From Pseudosporangium ferrugineum (GTDB lineage: Bacteria; Actinomycetota; Actinomycetes; Mycobacteriales; Micromonosporaceae), in contig NZ_PVZG01000021.1 of NCBI RefSeq assembly GCF_003002065.1, positions 49,605-113,604 of the forward strand: a DNA stretch of 64,000 nt, read 5' to 3'. Positions 26,405 through 35,156 of this stretch are shown here, one piece after another. How positions within the stretch are numbered: position 1 is the first letter of the stretch; the number at the start of each line of letters is the position of its first letter. Below the pieces are notes generated by a model that had not been told where the DNA came from, made no database searches, and was given only the letters and a program-made list of their open reading frames with translations. A program made the position numbers and the translations under genes.

Positions 26405-28180
26405 ATGCGCAGTATGGAGCGCGTGTCAGGCCGCCATCGCAGAAACTTCAATCTCAGAGGAGCCGGCGTCGTCGCATCTGCGATGGCGATCGTGGTCGTC
26501 CTCGCCGGATCCTGGCTTGGCTATCAGCGTCTCGCCGACAAAGGTTGCTCAGGTCAGATCAAACTGAACGTCGCCGCGGCGACGGAGATAGCGCCCGCCG
26601 TGGATCGTGCGGCGCAGCAGTGGACCACCGGGGGTGCCGCGGTCAACGGGACCTGCGTGGCCGTGAGTGTGACCGGGGTCAACTCGGCCACCATGGCGTC
26701 CACCATCGCCTTCAAGCACGGAGTGGCCCTCACCGGCCTCGGCGCCGCCAGCAAGAGCGGCACGGTCCCGGACGTCTGGATCGCCGACTCCACCACCTGG
26801 CTCATGCGCCTGCGCTCGGAGGCCTCCGGCTTCGTGCCCACCGACGGCAAGTCGGTCGCCACCAGCCCGGTCGTCGTCGCCATGCCGGAGCCCGTGGCGC
26901 AGAGCGTCGGCTGGCCGGACCGCAAGCTCGGCTGGAACGACCTGCTCAAGCGGATCACCACCGGGAACTCGCTGCGGACCGGCGTCGTCGACCCGACCCG
27001 CGACGCGGCCGGCCTGGCCGGCCTGCTCGCCCTGGGCAGCGCCGCCGGCGGCGGCGCCGAGGCGAAGGCCCAGCAGGTCGGCGCGCTGCGCGCGCTCGCC
27101 GCGGGCAGCTCGTCGCTGCGCGAGGACCTGCTCCAGAAGTTCCCCCGCTCGACCGACGCGGCCGACCTGGCCAGCGGCATCAGCGCGGCGCCGCTGTCCG
27201 AGGAGGACGTGGTCGCGTACAACGCGGAGAAGCCGGTCGTCCCGCTCGCGGCGCTCTACCTGGACCCGCAGCCGCCGTCGCTGGACTACCCGTTCGCGGT
27301 CATGCCGGAGGTCGACCTGACCAAGTCGGCCGCCGCCACCGGGCTGCGCGAGGCGTTGCAGCAGCCGGCCTTCAAGAACGAGCTCGCCCAGGTGGGGCTC
27401 CGGGGCCCGGACGGCACGGTCGGCTCCGGCTTCGCCACCCCGGTCGGTGCGCCGCAGGCCACCCCCGCGGCGAGCACCGCCAGCGGCACCGAGGGCAAGG
27501 CCGCGGCCGGGCTCGACGCCGGCGCGATCAACCAGGCGCTGGGCAGCTGGGCGGCCATCACGCTGCCGGGCCGGGTGCTCGCCGTGTTCGACGTGTCCGG
27601 CTCGATGAAGACCAAGGTGCCCACGGCCGGCGGGATCGACCGGGCCGCGGTGACCCGCGGTGCGGCGTCCCAGGGTCTCGCCCTCTTCGACGACAAGTGG
27701 GCGGTCGGCACCTGGATCTTCTCCACCGAGATGGACGGCAAGCGGCCGTACAAGGAGATCGTGCCGATCACCCCGCTGACGTCGGGCCGGGCCCGGTTGC
27801 AGGACTCGATCACGAAGATCCAGCCGAAGACGGGCGGCGCGACCGGTCTGTACGACACGGCGCTGGCCGCGTACCGGTCGGTGCAGGACAGCTGGCAGGC
27901 CGGCCGGGTCAACTCGGTGCTGCTCTTCACCGACGGCAAGAACGAGAACCCGGACGGCATCTCGCGGGGCACGCTGATCAGCGAGCTCAAGAAGCTCTAC
28001 GACCCCAAGCGCCCGGTCCGCATGGTGATCATCGGTATCGGTAACGAGGTCGACGCCAACGAGCTCGAGGCGATCACCCAGGCGACCAGCGCCGGCGGCG
28101 TGTTCATCGCCCCGGACCCGGCGAAGATCTCGGAGATCTTCCTCGAGGCGATCTCGTCGCGCTCCGGAGCGGCCCGCTGA
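26405..28180 (+). CDS. membrane-anchored protein with substrate-binding-like and von Willebrand A domains
   Basis: 591 residues from ATG 26405; ATG 26414 and GTG 26423 are alternatives, and no ribosome binding site is clear. One helix near residues 18-40 serves as signal-anchor. The extracytoplasmic N-half (about 50-330) looks like a type 2 periplasmic-binding protein (LNVAAATEIAPAVDRAAQQW, VPDVWIADSTTWL, DAAGLAGLLAL). The C-half (about 390-585) is a VWA domain with the MIDAS signature DVSGSM near 398-403 and LLFTDGKNENPDGIS later. Such SBP-VWA fusions are known in actinobacteria and are thought to act in cell-surface assembly or adhesion; the ligand is unknown. A 139-base upstream gap is AT-richer than average. 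Confidence 0.83.
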   Translation: MRSMERVSGRHRRNFNLRGAGVVASAMAIVVVLAGSWLGYQRLADKGCSGQIKLNVAAATEIAPAVDRAAQQWTTGGAAVNGTCVAVSVTGVNSATMASTIAFKHGVALTGLGAASKSGTVPDVWIADSTTWLMRLRSEASGFVPTDGKSVATSPVVVAMPEPVAQSVGWPDRKLGWNDLLKRITTGNSLRTGVVDPTRDAAGLAGLLALGSAAGGGAEAKAQQVGALRALAAGSSSLREDLLQKFPRSTDAADLASGISAAPLSEEDVVAYNAEKPVVPLAALYLDPQPPSLDYPFAVMPEVDLTKSAAATGLREALQQPAFKNELAQVGLRGPDGTVGSGFATPVGAPQATPAASTASGTEGKAAAGLDAGAINQALGSWAAITLPGRVLAVFDVSGSMKTKVPTAGGIDRAAVTRGAASQGLALFDDKWAVGTWIFSTEMDGKRPYKEIVPITPLTSGRARLQDSITKIQPKTGGATGLYDTALAAYRSVQDSWQAGRVNSVLLFTDGKNENPDGISRGTLISELKKLYDPKRPVRMVIIGIGNEVDANELEAITQATSAGGVFIAPDPAKISEIFLEAISSRSGAAR

Positions 28181-28191
28181 TTTCCCGTACG

Positions 28192-28231
28192 CACTGAGAA
28201 GGCCACCCCACCGCGGGTGGCCTTCTCAGTG
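28192..28231. terminator. 17-bp bidirectional terminator
   Basis: Perfect inverted repeat 28192-28208 with 28215-28231 and a CACCGC loop. It overlaps the last codons of the convergent gene (stop at 28226), so it probably ends both transcripts. Confidence 0.88.
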
Positions 28232-29356
28232 TGCGGGGCCGGTCCAGTCGAGGCACACGGCCACGGCGTCGTCCTCGAGGTCGGCGCTCACGTACGCCCG
28301 CAGGTCGCCGAGCAGCGATCTCACGGCCTGCAGCGGCGCCAGCGAGCCCGTACGCCGGAGGAAGCGGTGCAGGGCCGCCTCGCCGTACCGTCCGCTCCGG
28401 CCGACGGCGTCGGCGACGCCGTCGCTGACGATGAAGAGCCGGTCGCCGGTACGCAGCCGGAGCGTCACGGTCTCGAAGTCGGACGACTCGAACATGCCGA
28501 GCGGGAACTGCGCCTCCAGCGGCTGGTCGACGACCTCGCCCTCGCGCAGCATCAGCAGCCGCGGCGACCCCGTGTCGACGATCAGCAGCTCGCCGGTCGC
28601 CAGGTCGAGCTCCAGCAGCAGCGCCTCCACGTGCGCGTCGCCCCGGTGCTGGGAGAAGATCGCCTGGTCGGCGAGGGCGGCCTGGTCGGCGAGTCCCAGT
28701 CCGGCCCGGCGCGCGTTGCGCAGGGCGTGCACGGCGAGCGAGGTCAGCAGCGCCGCGTTCATGCCGTCACCCATGCCGTTGAGCACGGTCACGAAGAGCC
28801 GGCCGTCGTGCTCGGCCCAGTCGAAGCCGTCGCCGCGGACCGCGTACGCCGGCTCGAGCTGCCCCGCGAGGCCGAACGCCGGCCGGATCCGGGACCGCCC
28901 CGGCAGCAGTTCCCACTGCATCTCGGCGGCCAGGGTGAGCCGGCGGGTACGGGCGGCCACCGCGTACCGGTCGGTGCCGGTGCGCGCCGCGACGAGTTCG
29001 TGCGCCAGCAGGGTGGCGATCTCGGCCAGCTCCGCGCGTTCGACCTCGGAGGACGGCGCGGCCGCGTGCCGCAGCACGCCCAGGCGCTCGCCGCGCACGG
29101 TCACCGGGAGGTACGCGACGTGCCCCGCGGAGACCTCGGACTGGTGGTCGAAGCAGCGCCAGGCGGGATCTCCCGGGCGCGTGACGGGGGCGCCGCCGAG
29201 CAGCGGGATCAGCGCCGCGAGCCGGTAGTCGACGAGGAGCAGGTCGACGTCGCCGGAGCCGTACTCCTTGGCCAGGACGTCGGCGAGGCACTCCACCACG
29301 CGCTCGGCGGGGGCGTCCGCCAGGGCGCGCCGGGCGGCGGTCAGCCGTTCGGACAA
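28226..29356 (-). CDS. SpoIIE/PP2C-type serine phosphatase-like protein
   Basis: 376 residues from TTG 29356, which has GAGGGGG about 8 nt upstream; longer starts are unsupported. Residues about 55-145 look like a GAF-type sensor. The phosphatase domain (about 165-375) keeps GDGFDW, SDGVADA and DDAVAVC, but the central DxxGxG motif reads LNGMGDGMNAA, so the usual metal-binding Asp is Asn. It may therefore be weakly active or a pseudo-phosphatase. It is divergent from the MarR gene and belongs to the partner-switching type of regulator common in filamentous actinobacteria. Confidence 0.8.
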   Translation of the reverse strand: MSERLTAARRALADAPAERVVECLADVLAKEYGSGDVDLLLVDYRLAALIPLLGGAPVTRPGDPAWRCFDHQSEVSAGHVAYLPVTVRGERLGVLRHAAAPSSEVERAELAEIATLLAHELVAARTGTDRYAVAARTRRLTLAAEMQWELLPGRSRIRPAFGLAGQLEPAYAVRGDGFDWAEHDGRLFVTVLNGMGDGMNAALLTSLAVHALRNARRAGLGLADQAALADQAIFSQHRGDAHVEALLLELDLATGELLIVDTGSPRLLMLREGEVVDQPLEAQFPLGMFESSDFETVTLRLRTGDRLFIVSDGVADAVGRSGRYGEAALHRFLRRTGSLAPLQAVRSLLGDLRAYVSADLEDDAVAVCLDWTGPAH

Positions 29357-29406
29357 CCGTTCACCCCCTCGACAGCGTGCCCCGTACGGGTAGTCTCTGC
29401 TGCACC

Positions 29407-29880
29407 ATGGCCGAACACCATGGGCCGGATGGGCCACTCCATGCCGCGGCGGTCGACGACGCCGCGCCCGCCTTGCTGGCCGCCTGGGACGCCGCCCGCG
29501 AGCGCGCCACGCCCCGGCTCTCCTGGCCGCAGCTGAACGCGCTGCTGGTGGTGGAGCGCGAGGAGGGCATCAACCTCCGCGGGCTGGCGAGCCGGTTGAA
29601 GATGATTCTCTCCTCGGCGAGCCGGCTCTGTGACCGTCTCGTGGCTTCCGGCATGGTCGAACGGGTGCCGGGCCGGGCGGATCGCCGGGAGATCGCGCTC
29701 TATCTGACCCCGTCGTCCCGGCAGCTGCTGGACGATCTCCGGCGGACCCGGCGCGAGATCCTCGCCGACGTGCTGCGCCGGATGAGCCCGGCGGGACGGG
29801 CCGCCCTGATCCGCGGCCTGACCGAGTTCAGCGCGGCGGCCTCGGGCGCGGAGGGCGACTCCGAGGCACGCTCGGCCTGA
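29407..29880 (+). CDS. MarR-family transcriptional regulator
   Basis: 157 residues, ATG 29407. A winged helix covers about 40-110: NLRGLASRLKMILSSASRLCDRLVASGMVERVPGRADRREIALYLT, with the D-R-R-E wing. Helices before and after form the dimer face. A TAGTCT box lies 9 nt before the start. Ligand and targets are unknown. It shares a 50-base divergent region with the phosphatase-like gene and may regulate it. Confidence 0.9.
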   Translation: MAEHHGPDGPLHAAAVDDAAPALLAAWDAARERATPRLSWPQLNALLVVEREEGINLRGLASRLKMILSSASRLCDRLVASGMVERVPGRADRREIALYLTPSSRQLLDDLRRTRREILADVLRRMSPAGRAALIRGLTEFSAAASGAEGDSEARSA

Positions 29881-29885
29881 GCCGG

Positions 29886-31028
29886 TCACGCCCGGGTGCG
29901 GGCGAGCCAGCCCGCCGGGTCGTCGAGCACGCCCCGGATCACGGCGCCCGCGGCGCCCCGCATGGCGGCGTCCGGCCCGTAGCTCGCCGCGCGCAGCTGG
30001 ACGGGCGACCAGTCGGCGGTCAGCACCCGCCGGTCGATCTCCGCCCCGATCGCGTCGCGCAGCCGGGGCAGCAGCGGGGCATAGATGCCGCCCAGGACGA
30101 CCGTGCCGACGTCCAGCAGGTTCACGACGGCGGCGATCGCGGTGCCGAGGGCGTGGCCGGCCGTGCTCAGGTCGGCGGCGGCCAGGTCGGCGACCGTGGC
30201 GGCGCCCGCCGCGCGGAGCATCGCCTCCTGGCCCGCATACTGCTCGAGGCAGCCGCGGGCGCCGCAGCGGCACGGGGGGCCGTCCGGGTCGATGGCCAGG
30301 TGCCCGATCTCGCCGCTCCAGCCGCGTACGCCCCGGAAGAGCGCCCCGTCGAGCACGATGCCGGCGCCGATGCCGATCTCGCCGGAGATGTAGACGAAGC
30401 TGGGCGGCAGCTCTCCGGTGCCCAGCTCGCTCAGCGCGGCCAGGTTGGCCTCGTTGTCCACTGCGACCGGCAGGCCGCCGAGCTCGCCCACCGCGACGTC
30501 GAGCCAGCCGAGGTTGGGCGCGATCCGGACCGTGTCGTCGCCGGTGACCAGGCCGGGCACGGCCAGCGCGGCCCCGGCGACGGTCAGCCCGTCGGCCTCG
30601 GCCCGCCGCCGCGCCTCGGTGGCGAGCAGCGACAGGGCGGCCAGGGCGCTCCCGGCGCCGACCGGGCGCTGGTCGCCGGCCTCCACGAGGCGGTGCCGGA
30701 TGCGGCCGGTGAGGTCGACGACGCACGCGGCGCGGTAGTCGACGTTGATCTCCAGGCCCAGCCCGGCGGGGCCGTCGGGGGCGAGCCGCAGGCCGGCGGC
30801 GGGGCGGCCGGCCCCGCTGCGGGGCGCGGGCTCGACCTCCACCAGCAGTTTCCCGGCGATGAGGTCGTCCACGAGCGCCGAGACGGTGGCCCGGGTGAGG
30901 CCGGTGGCCGCGGCGACGGCAGCCCGAGATATCGGATCTGCGCTGTTCGCCACGGTTTGCAGCACCAACGCGAGATTATGGGCGCGCACGCTCGATTGCC
31001 GGACGGGGGCACTGGAGGCAGTCATCAT
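29886..31028 (-). CDS. xylR: ROK-family repressor, probably xylose-responsive XylR
   Basis: 380 residues; ATG 31028 or ATG 31025. An N-terminal winged helix (about 15-75, ISRAAVAAATGLTRATVSALVDDLI) precedes a ROK sugar-kinase-like body with LGLEINVDYRAACVVDL near 90, DNEANLAA near 200, and the zinc motif C-R-C-G-x-R-G-C-L-E at about 252-261. The gene is divergent from xylA and separated from it by 86 bases, which is the classical position of a XylR repressor relieved by xylose. The gene name is inferred from position and family. Confidence 0.82.
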   Translation of the reverse strand: MMTASSAPVRQSSVRAHNLALVLQTVANSADPISRAAVAAATGLTRATVSALVDDLIAGKLLVEVEPAPRSGAGRPAAGLRLAPDGPAGLGLEINVDYRAACVVDLTGRIRHRLVEAGDQRPVGAGSALAALSLLATEARRRAEADGLTVAGAALAVPGLVTGDDTVRIAPNLGWLDVAVGELGGLPVAVDNEANLAALSELGTGELPPSFVYISGEIGIGAGIVLDGALFRGVRGWSGEIGHLAIDPDGPPCRCGARGCLEQYAGQEAMLRAAGAATVADLAAADLSTAGHALGTAIAAVVNLLDVGTVVLGGIYAPLLPRLRDAIGAEIDRRVLTADWSPVQLRAASYGPDAAMRGAAGAVIRGVLDDPAGWLARTRA

Positions 31029-31044
31029 TCGGCCCGTCACGCCC

Positions 31045-31073
31045 TTGACAATGCCACACCGCCCTCAAATAAT
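31045..31073 (+). promoter_or_regulatory. xylA promoter, TTGACA-17-AATAAT, with AT-rich operator region
   Basis: A perfect -35 TTGACA (31045-31050), 17-nt spacer and -10-like AATAAT (31068-31073). The following CAACCAATAAACAAAT and the preceding CAAATAATTCAA form an AT-rich pair of similar half-sites (about 31066-31090), the most AT-rich stretch in the window and a likely ROK operator. GGAGG sits 5 nt before the xylA GTG. Confidence 0.75.
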
Positions 31074-31114
31074 TCAACCAATAAACAAATCCGCCCTGTT
31101 ACGTGGAGGTAACC

Positions 31115-32302
31115 GTGTCGGTCCAGCCCACCCGCGATGACAAGTTCTCCTTCGGCCTCTGGACAGTCGGCTGGACGGCCCGCGACCCGTTCGGCGACGC
31201 CACCCGCACCGCCCTCGACCCCATCGAGGCGGTGCACAAGCTCGCGGAGCTGGGGGCGTACGGCATCACCTTCCACGACGACGACCTGGTGCCGTTCGGC
31301 TCCGACGCGCACACCCGCGACGGGATTATCGCCAACTTCAAGAAGGCGCTCGAAGAGACCGGCCTGATCGTGCCGATGGTGACCACCAACCTCTTCACCC
31401 ACCCGGTGTTCAAGGACGGCGGCTTCACCAGCAACGACCGCGACGTCCGGCGGTACGCGCTGCGCAAGGTCCTGCGCAACATGGACCTCGCCGCCGAGCT
31501 GGGCGCCAAGACCCTGGTGCTGTGGGGCGGCCGCGAGGGCGCCGAGTACGACGTCGCCAAGGACGTGCAGGCCGCGCTCGACCGCTACCGCGAGGGCCTC
31601 AACCTGCTCGCGCAGTACTCCGAGGACAAGGGCTACGGCCTGCGGTTCGCCATCGAGCCCAAGCCCAACGAGCCCCGCGGCGACATCCTGCTGCCCACCG
31701 CCGGACACGCCATCGCGTTCGTGCAGGAGCTGGAGCGCCCCGAGCTGTTCGGCATCAACCCCGAGGTCGGGCACGAGCAGATGTCCAACCTCAACTTCGC
31801 CCAGGGCATCGCGCAGGCGCTGTGGCACGGCAAGCTCTTCCACATCGACCTGAACGGCCAGCACGGTCCCAAGTTCGACCAGGACCTCGTCTTCGGCCAC
31901 GGCGACCTGCTCAACGCGTTCGCGCTGGTCGACCTGCTGGAGAACGGCGCGCCCGGCGGCGGCCCCGGCTACGACGGCCCCCGGCACTTCGACTACAAGC
32001 CCTCCCGCACCGAGGACTACACCGGCGTCTGGGAGTCGGCCAAGGCCAACATGCGGATGTACCTGCTGCTCAAGGAGCGCGCGCAGGCCTTCCGCGCGGA
32101 CCCCGAGGTGCAGGCCGCGCTGGCCGAGTCCAAGGTGCTCGAGCTGGGCAAGCCCACCCTCAACGAGGGCGAGACCTACCAGGACCTGCTCAACGACAAG
32201 AGCGCCTTCGAGGAGTACGACGTCGACGCCGCCGGTGCGCAGGGCTACCACTTCGTCAAGTTGCACCAGCTGGCCATCGACCACCTGCTGCGCGCGCGCT
32301 GA
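31115..32302 (+). CDS. xylA: xylose isomerase
   Basis: 395 residues, GTG 31115 with GGAGG 5 nt before it. A class I actinobacterial xylose isomerase of normal length, interconverting D-xylose and D-xylulose. Visible signatures are the N-terminal KFSFGLWTVGW, FHDDDLVP around the catalytic His, VLWGGREG, the metal ligands in IEPKPNEPRGD, HEQMSNLNFA, HIDLNGQ and KFDQDLVFGHGD. It acts in the cytoplasm as a tetramer needing Mg2+ or Co2+. First gene of the xyl operon, 21 bases ahead of xylB. Confidence 0.97.
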   Translation: MSVQPTRDDKFSFGLWTVGWTARDPFGDATRTALDPIEAVHKLAELGAYGITFHDDDLVPFGSDAHTRDGIIANFKKALEETGLIVPMVTTNLFTHPVFKDGGFTSNDRDVRRYALRKVLRNMDLAAELGAKTLVLWGGREGAEYDVAKDVQAALDRYREGLNLLAQYSEDKGYGLRFAIEPKPNEPRGDILLPTAGHAIAFVQELERPELFGINPEVGHEQMSNLNFAQGIAQALWHGKLFHIDLNGQHGPKFDQDLVFGHGDLLNAFALVDLLENGAPGGGPGYDGPRHFDYKPSRTEDYTGVWESAKANMRMYLLLKERAQAFRADPEVQAALAESKVLELGKPTLNEGETYQDLLNDKSAFEEYDVDAAGAQGYHFVKLHQLAIDHLLRAR

Positions 32303-32323
32303 CCTCGGACGGAGAATACGGGC

Positions 32324-33739
32324 ATGACACTGGTCGCCGGGATCGACAGCTCCACACAGTCCTGCAAGGTGGTCATCCGCGACGCGGAGACCGGCAAGCT
32401 GGTCCGTCAGGGCCGGGCGAGCCACCCCGACGGCACGGAGGTGCATCCCGAAGCCTGGTGGACCGCGTTGCGGCAGGCCATCGAGGAGGCGGGCGGGCTG
32501 GACGACGTCGCCGCCGCCTCGGTGGCCGGCCAGCAGCACGGCATGGTCGTGCTCGACGAGAACGGTGAGGTGGTGCGTCCGGCGCTGCTGTGGAACGACA
32601 CCCGCAGCGCCGGCGCCGCCGCCGACCTGATCGACGACCTGGGCGGGGGCGACGCCGGCCGGCGTGCCTGGGTGGACGCGGTCGGGATTGTCCCGGTCGC
32701 CAGCTTCACCCTCACCAAGCTGCGCTGGCTGGCCCGCCACGAGCCGGAGAACGCCGCCCGGGTCGCCGCGGTGTGCCTGCCGCACGACTGGCTCACCTGG
32801 AAGCTGTCCGGCGCGCACGGGCTCGACACCCTGCGCACCGACCGCAGCGACGCCAGCGGCACGCTCTACTGGTCGGCCGCGGCGAACGCGTACCGGCCCG
32901 ACCTGCTCGAGCTCGGGTTCGGCCGGCGGATCATCACGCCCGAGGTGCTCGGCCCCACCGGCGTCGCCGGCCACCTGCCGAACGGCGCCCCGCTGGGCCC
33001 GGGCGCCGGTGACAACGCCGCCGCGGGACTCGGCGCCGGCGCGGCGCCGGGAGACGTCGTGATCTCCATCGGTACGTCGGGCACGGTCTTCGTCTCCTCC
33101 GACGTGGCACCGGACGACCCCAGCGGCACCGTCGCCGGGTTCGCCGACACCACCGGCCGGTTCCTGCCGATCGTGGTGACGCTCAACGCCGCCCGGGTCC
33201 TCGACGCGGCGACCCGGCTGCTGAACGTCGACCACGCGGAGCTGTCACGGCTGGCCCTGAGCGCGCCCGCCGGCGCGGACGGGCTGGTGCTGATCCCGTA
33301 CCTGGAGGGGGAGCGCACGCCGAACCGGCCGAACGCGACCGGTGCGATCCACGGCCTCACCCTGCGCACCTCCGACCCGGCCCACCTGGCCCGCGCGGCC
33401 GTCGAGGGCATGCTGTGCGCCCTCGCCGACGGGCTGGACGCGCTGGTGGCGCAGGGCGCTGCCGCCAACCGGGTGGTGCTGGTGGGCGGCGGCGCGCGCA
33501 GCGAGGCGGTCCGCCGCATCGCCCCCGCGCTGTTCGGGCTGCCGGTGCTCGTCCCGCCGCCGGGTGAATACGTCGCCGACGGCGCCGCCCGGCAGGCCGC
33601 CTGGGTCACCGCGGGCGGTGACGCGCCGCCCACCTGGTCGGCCGAGACCCCCGAGGTGTACGAGGACGACAGCGTCCCCCTGATCCGGGAGCAGTACGCC
33701 GCCGCCCGCGACAGCGTCATCGACCGGGCAGCCCGCTAA
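32324..33739 (+). CDS. xylB: xylulokinase
   Basis: 471 residues, FGGY family. Phosphorylates xylulose to xylulose 5-phosphate. The N-terminal ATPase fold starts GIDSSTQSCKVV; SVAGQQHGMVVLD and PALLWNDTRS follow; the second domain has the GxGDNAAAGLG phosphate loop and ISIGTSGTVFVSS, then VLVGGGARSEAVRRI, which is the adenosine motif. Length is normal. A GGAG-like site (GACGGAGAA) precedes the ATG. Cotranscribed with xylA under the divergent ROK repressor. Confidence 0.96.
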   Translation: MTLVAGIDSSTQSCKVVIRDAETGKLVRQGRASHPDGTEVHPEAWWTALRQAIEEAGGLDDVAAASVAGQQHGMVVLDENGEVVRPALLWNDTRSAGAAADLIDDLGGGDAGRRAWVDAVGIVPVASFTLTKLRWLARHEPENAARVAAVCLPHDWLTWKLSGAHGLDTLRTDRSDASGTLYWSAAANAYRPDLLELGFGRRIITPEVLGPTGVAGHLPNGAPLGPGAGDNAAAGLGAGAAPGDVVISIGTSGTVFVSSDVAPDDPSGTVAGFADTTGRFLPIVVTLNAARVLDAATRLLNVDHAELSRLALSAPAGADGLVLIPYLEGERTPNRPNATGAIHGLTLRTSDPAHLARAAVEGMLCALADGLDALVAQGAAANRVVLVGGGARSEAVRRIAPALFGLPVLVPPPGEYVADGAARQAAWVTAGGDAPPTWSAETPEVYEDDSVPLIREQYAAARDSVIDRAAR

Positions 33740-33742
33740 CCT
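33737..33742 (+). promoter_or_regulatory. TAACCT box overlapping the xylB stop
   Basis: TAACCT begins with the TAA stop of xylB and is 7 nt from the GTG at 33750. It may give the transporter its own leaderless transcript next to read-through from xylAB. Confidence 0.45.
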
Positions 33743-33749
33743 TCACCGG

Positions 33750-35156
33750 GTGAGGGGCGGCCCGGCGCATCGCGCGTACAGCGTGGTGGTGTTCGTCCTT
33801 CTCGCCTCGCTCGACAACGTGGCCATCGGGCTGGTGCCGCCGCTCTACGGCAGCATCGGCTCGGACCTCGGCGTCGGCGAGGGGCACATCGCGCTGGCCA
33901 CCACGGTCATGTTCCTGCTCAGCGCGGTCGCCGCGGTGGGGTGGGCGTACGCGGGCGACCGCACCGACCGCAAGCCGGTCCTCATCGCCGGCACCGTGAT
34001 CTGGGTCGCCGGCACGGCCTGGTCGGGCCTGGCCGGCGGCTACCCGTCGTTCCTGCTGGCGCAGATCCTCGCGGCGATCGGGCTGGGCGGCGTGGCCAGC
34101 GTCAGCTTCGCCGTGGTCAGCGACCTGATCTCGCCGCGCCGCCGGGGCCTGGCGATGAGCTTCTGGGGCCTGTCGCAGGGCGTCGGCACGCTCGCCGGGA
34201 CGATGACCGGCGGCCTGCTCGGCGCCGGCGACTGGCGGCGGCCGTTCCTGGTGGTGGCCGTCGCCGGCGTGGTCGCGACGGTGGCCTACCTGTTCACCTA
34301 CGACGTGCCGCGCGGCGACAGCCAGCCGGAGCTGCGCGGCGTCGCGTACGACGAACGCATCCACCGCGACGCCCTGCCGACGATCCTGGCCCGCCGCACC
34401 AACGTCTGGCTGATCCTGCAGGGCCTCACCGCGCAGGCCGCCTTCGGTTCGCTGGTGTGGCTGCCGGTGCTGTTCCGGGCGCGCGCCGAGGACCAGGGCT
34501 ACTCGACGGCGACGGCGGTCGTCGTCGGCAGCGTCTTCGCCACCCTGTTCCAGCTCGGCGGGGCGCTGTCGATCCTCGGCGGGCTGGTCGGGGACAGGTT
34601 GCAGCGCCGCACCCCGCGGGGCCGGGCCCTGGTCGCCGCCGTCGGCATCCTGGCCGCCGTGCCGTTCTACGTGGTGCTGTACTTCGTGCCGTTCCGCATC
34701 GACGTGCCGGACGGCGGCAGCACCGGCGCGGTGATCCGGGCCGTGCTCGCCGACGTGGTCACCGAGCCCTCGGTCGGCCTCAGCCTCGCCATCGCCGTGC
34801 TGGCGCTGGCGCTGACCTCGGCCAACTCGCCGAACTGGTTCGCGCTGATCGCCGACGTCAACCCGCCCGAGCACCGCGGCACCGTCTACAGCCTCGGCAA
34901 CCTGGTCAACGGCGTGGGCCGGGCGGGCGGGAACGCGCTGGTCGGCGTGGCCTTCCGCGGCCTGTCCGGCGCGTTCCCGCCGCCGCTGAACTACGCCGTC
35001 GGCCTGGCCGCGTTCCAGTTCTTCTTCATCCCGACCGGGATCATGTACTGGCTGGCCGGCCGGACGGTGGCCAGGGACATGGCGGACACCCATGCGGCCC
35101 TGGCCACCTACGCGGACCACGAGCAGGCGACCGCTACACGCGCGCCCAGACCGTGA
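33750..35156 (+). CDS. MFS transporter, 12-helix
   Basis: 468 residues, GTG start 10 bases after xylB. Twelve hydrophobic helices; the MFS motif A region reads YAGDRTDRKPVL near 68-79, and a second version GDRLQRRTPRG appears between TM6 and TM7. A 30-40 residue loop with FRIDVPDGGSTG lies between TM8 and TM9. The C-terminal half has NSPNWFALIADVNPPEHRGTVYSLGNL, which I read as an organic-anion- or sugar-type porter. Position suggests uptake or efflux linked to xylose, but the sequence does not match the XylE sugar porter signature (PESPR). Its 3' end overlaps the convergent glucosidase gene by 23 bases. Confidence 0.82.
   Translation: MRGGPAHRAYSVVVFVLLASLDNVAIGLVPPLYGSIGSDLGVGEGHIALATTVMFLLSAVAAVGWAYAGDRTDRKPVLIAGTVIWVAGTAWSGLAGGYPSFLLAQILAAIGLGGVASVSFAVVSDLISPRRRGLAMSFWGLSQGVGTLAGTMTGGLLGAGDWRRPFLVVAVAGVVATVAYLFTYDVPRGDSQPELRGVAYDERIHRDALPTILARRTNVWLILQGLTAQAAFGSLVWLPVLFRARAEDQGYSTATAVVVGSVFATLFQLGGALSILGGLVGDRLQRRTPRGRALVAAVGILAAVPFYVVLYFVPFRIDVPDGGSTGAVIRAVLADVVTEPSVGLSLAIAVLALALTSANSPNWFALIADVNPPEHRGTVYSLGNLVNGVGRAGGNALVGVAFRGLSGAFPPPLNYAVGLAAFQFFFIPTGIMYWLAGRTVARDMADTHAALATYADHEQATATRAPRP

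Noticed and set aside
26386..28044. 552-codon + frame overlapping the SBP-VWA gene
   Set aside because: Low-complexity Arg/Gly/Ala in the wrong frame; the true frame has the MIDAS motif and signal anchor.
31103..31114. Four-codon longer xylA start (GTG 31103)
   Set aside because: The GGAGG ribosome binding site lies inside this extension, so GTG 31115 is the start.
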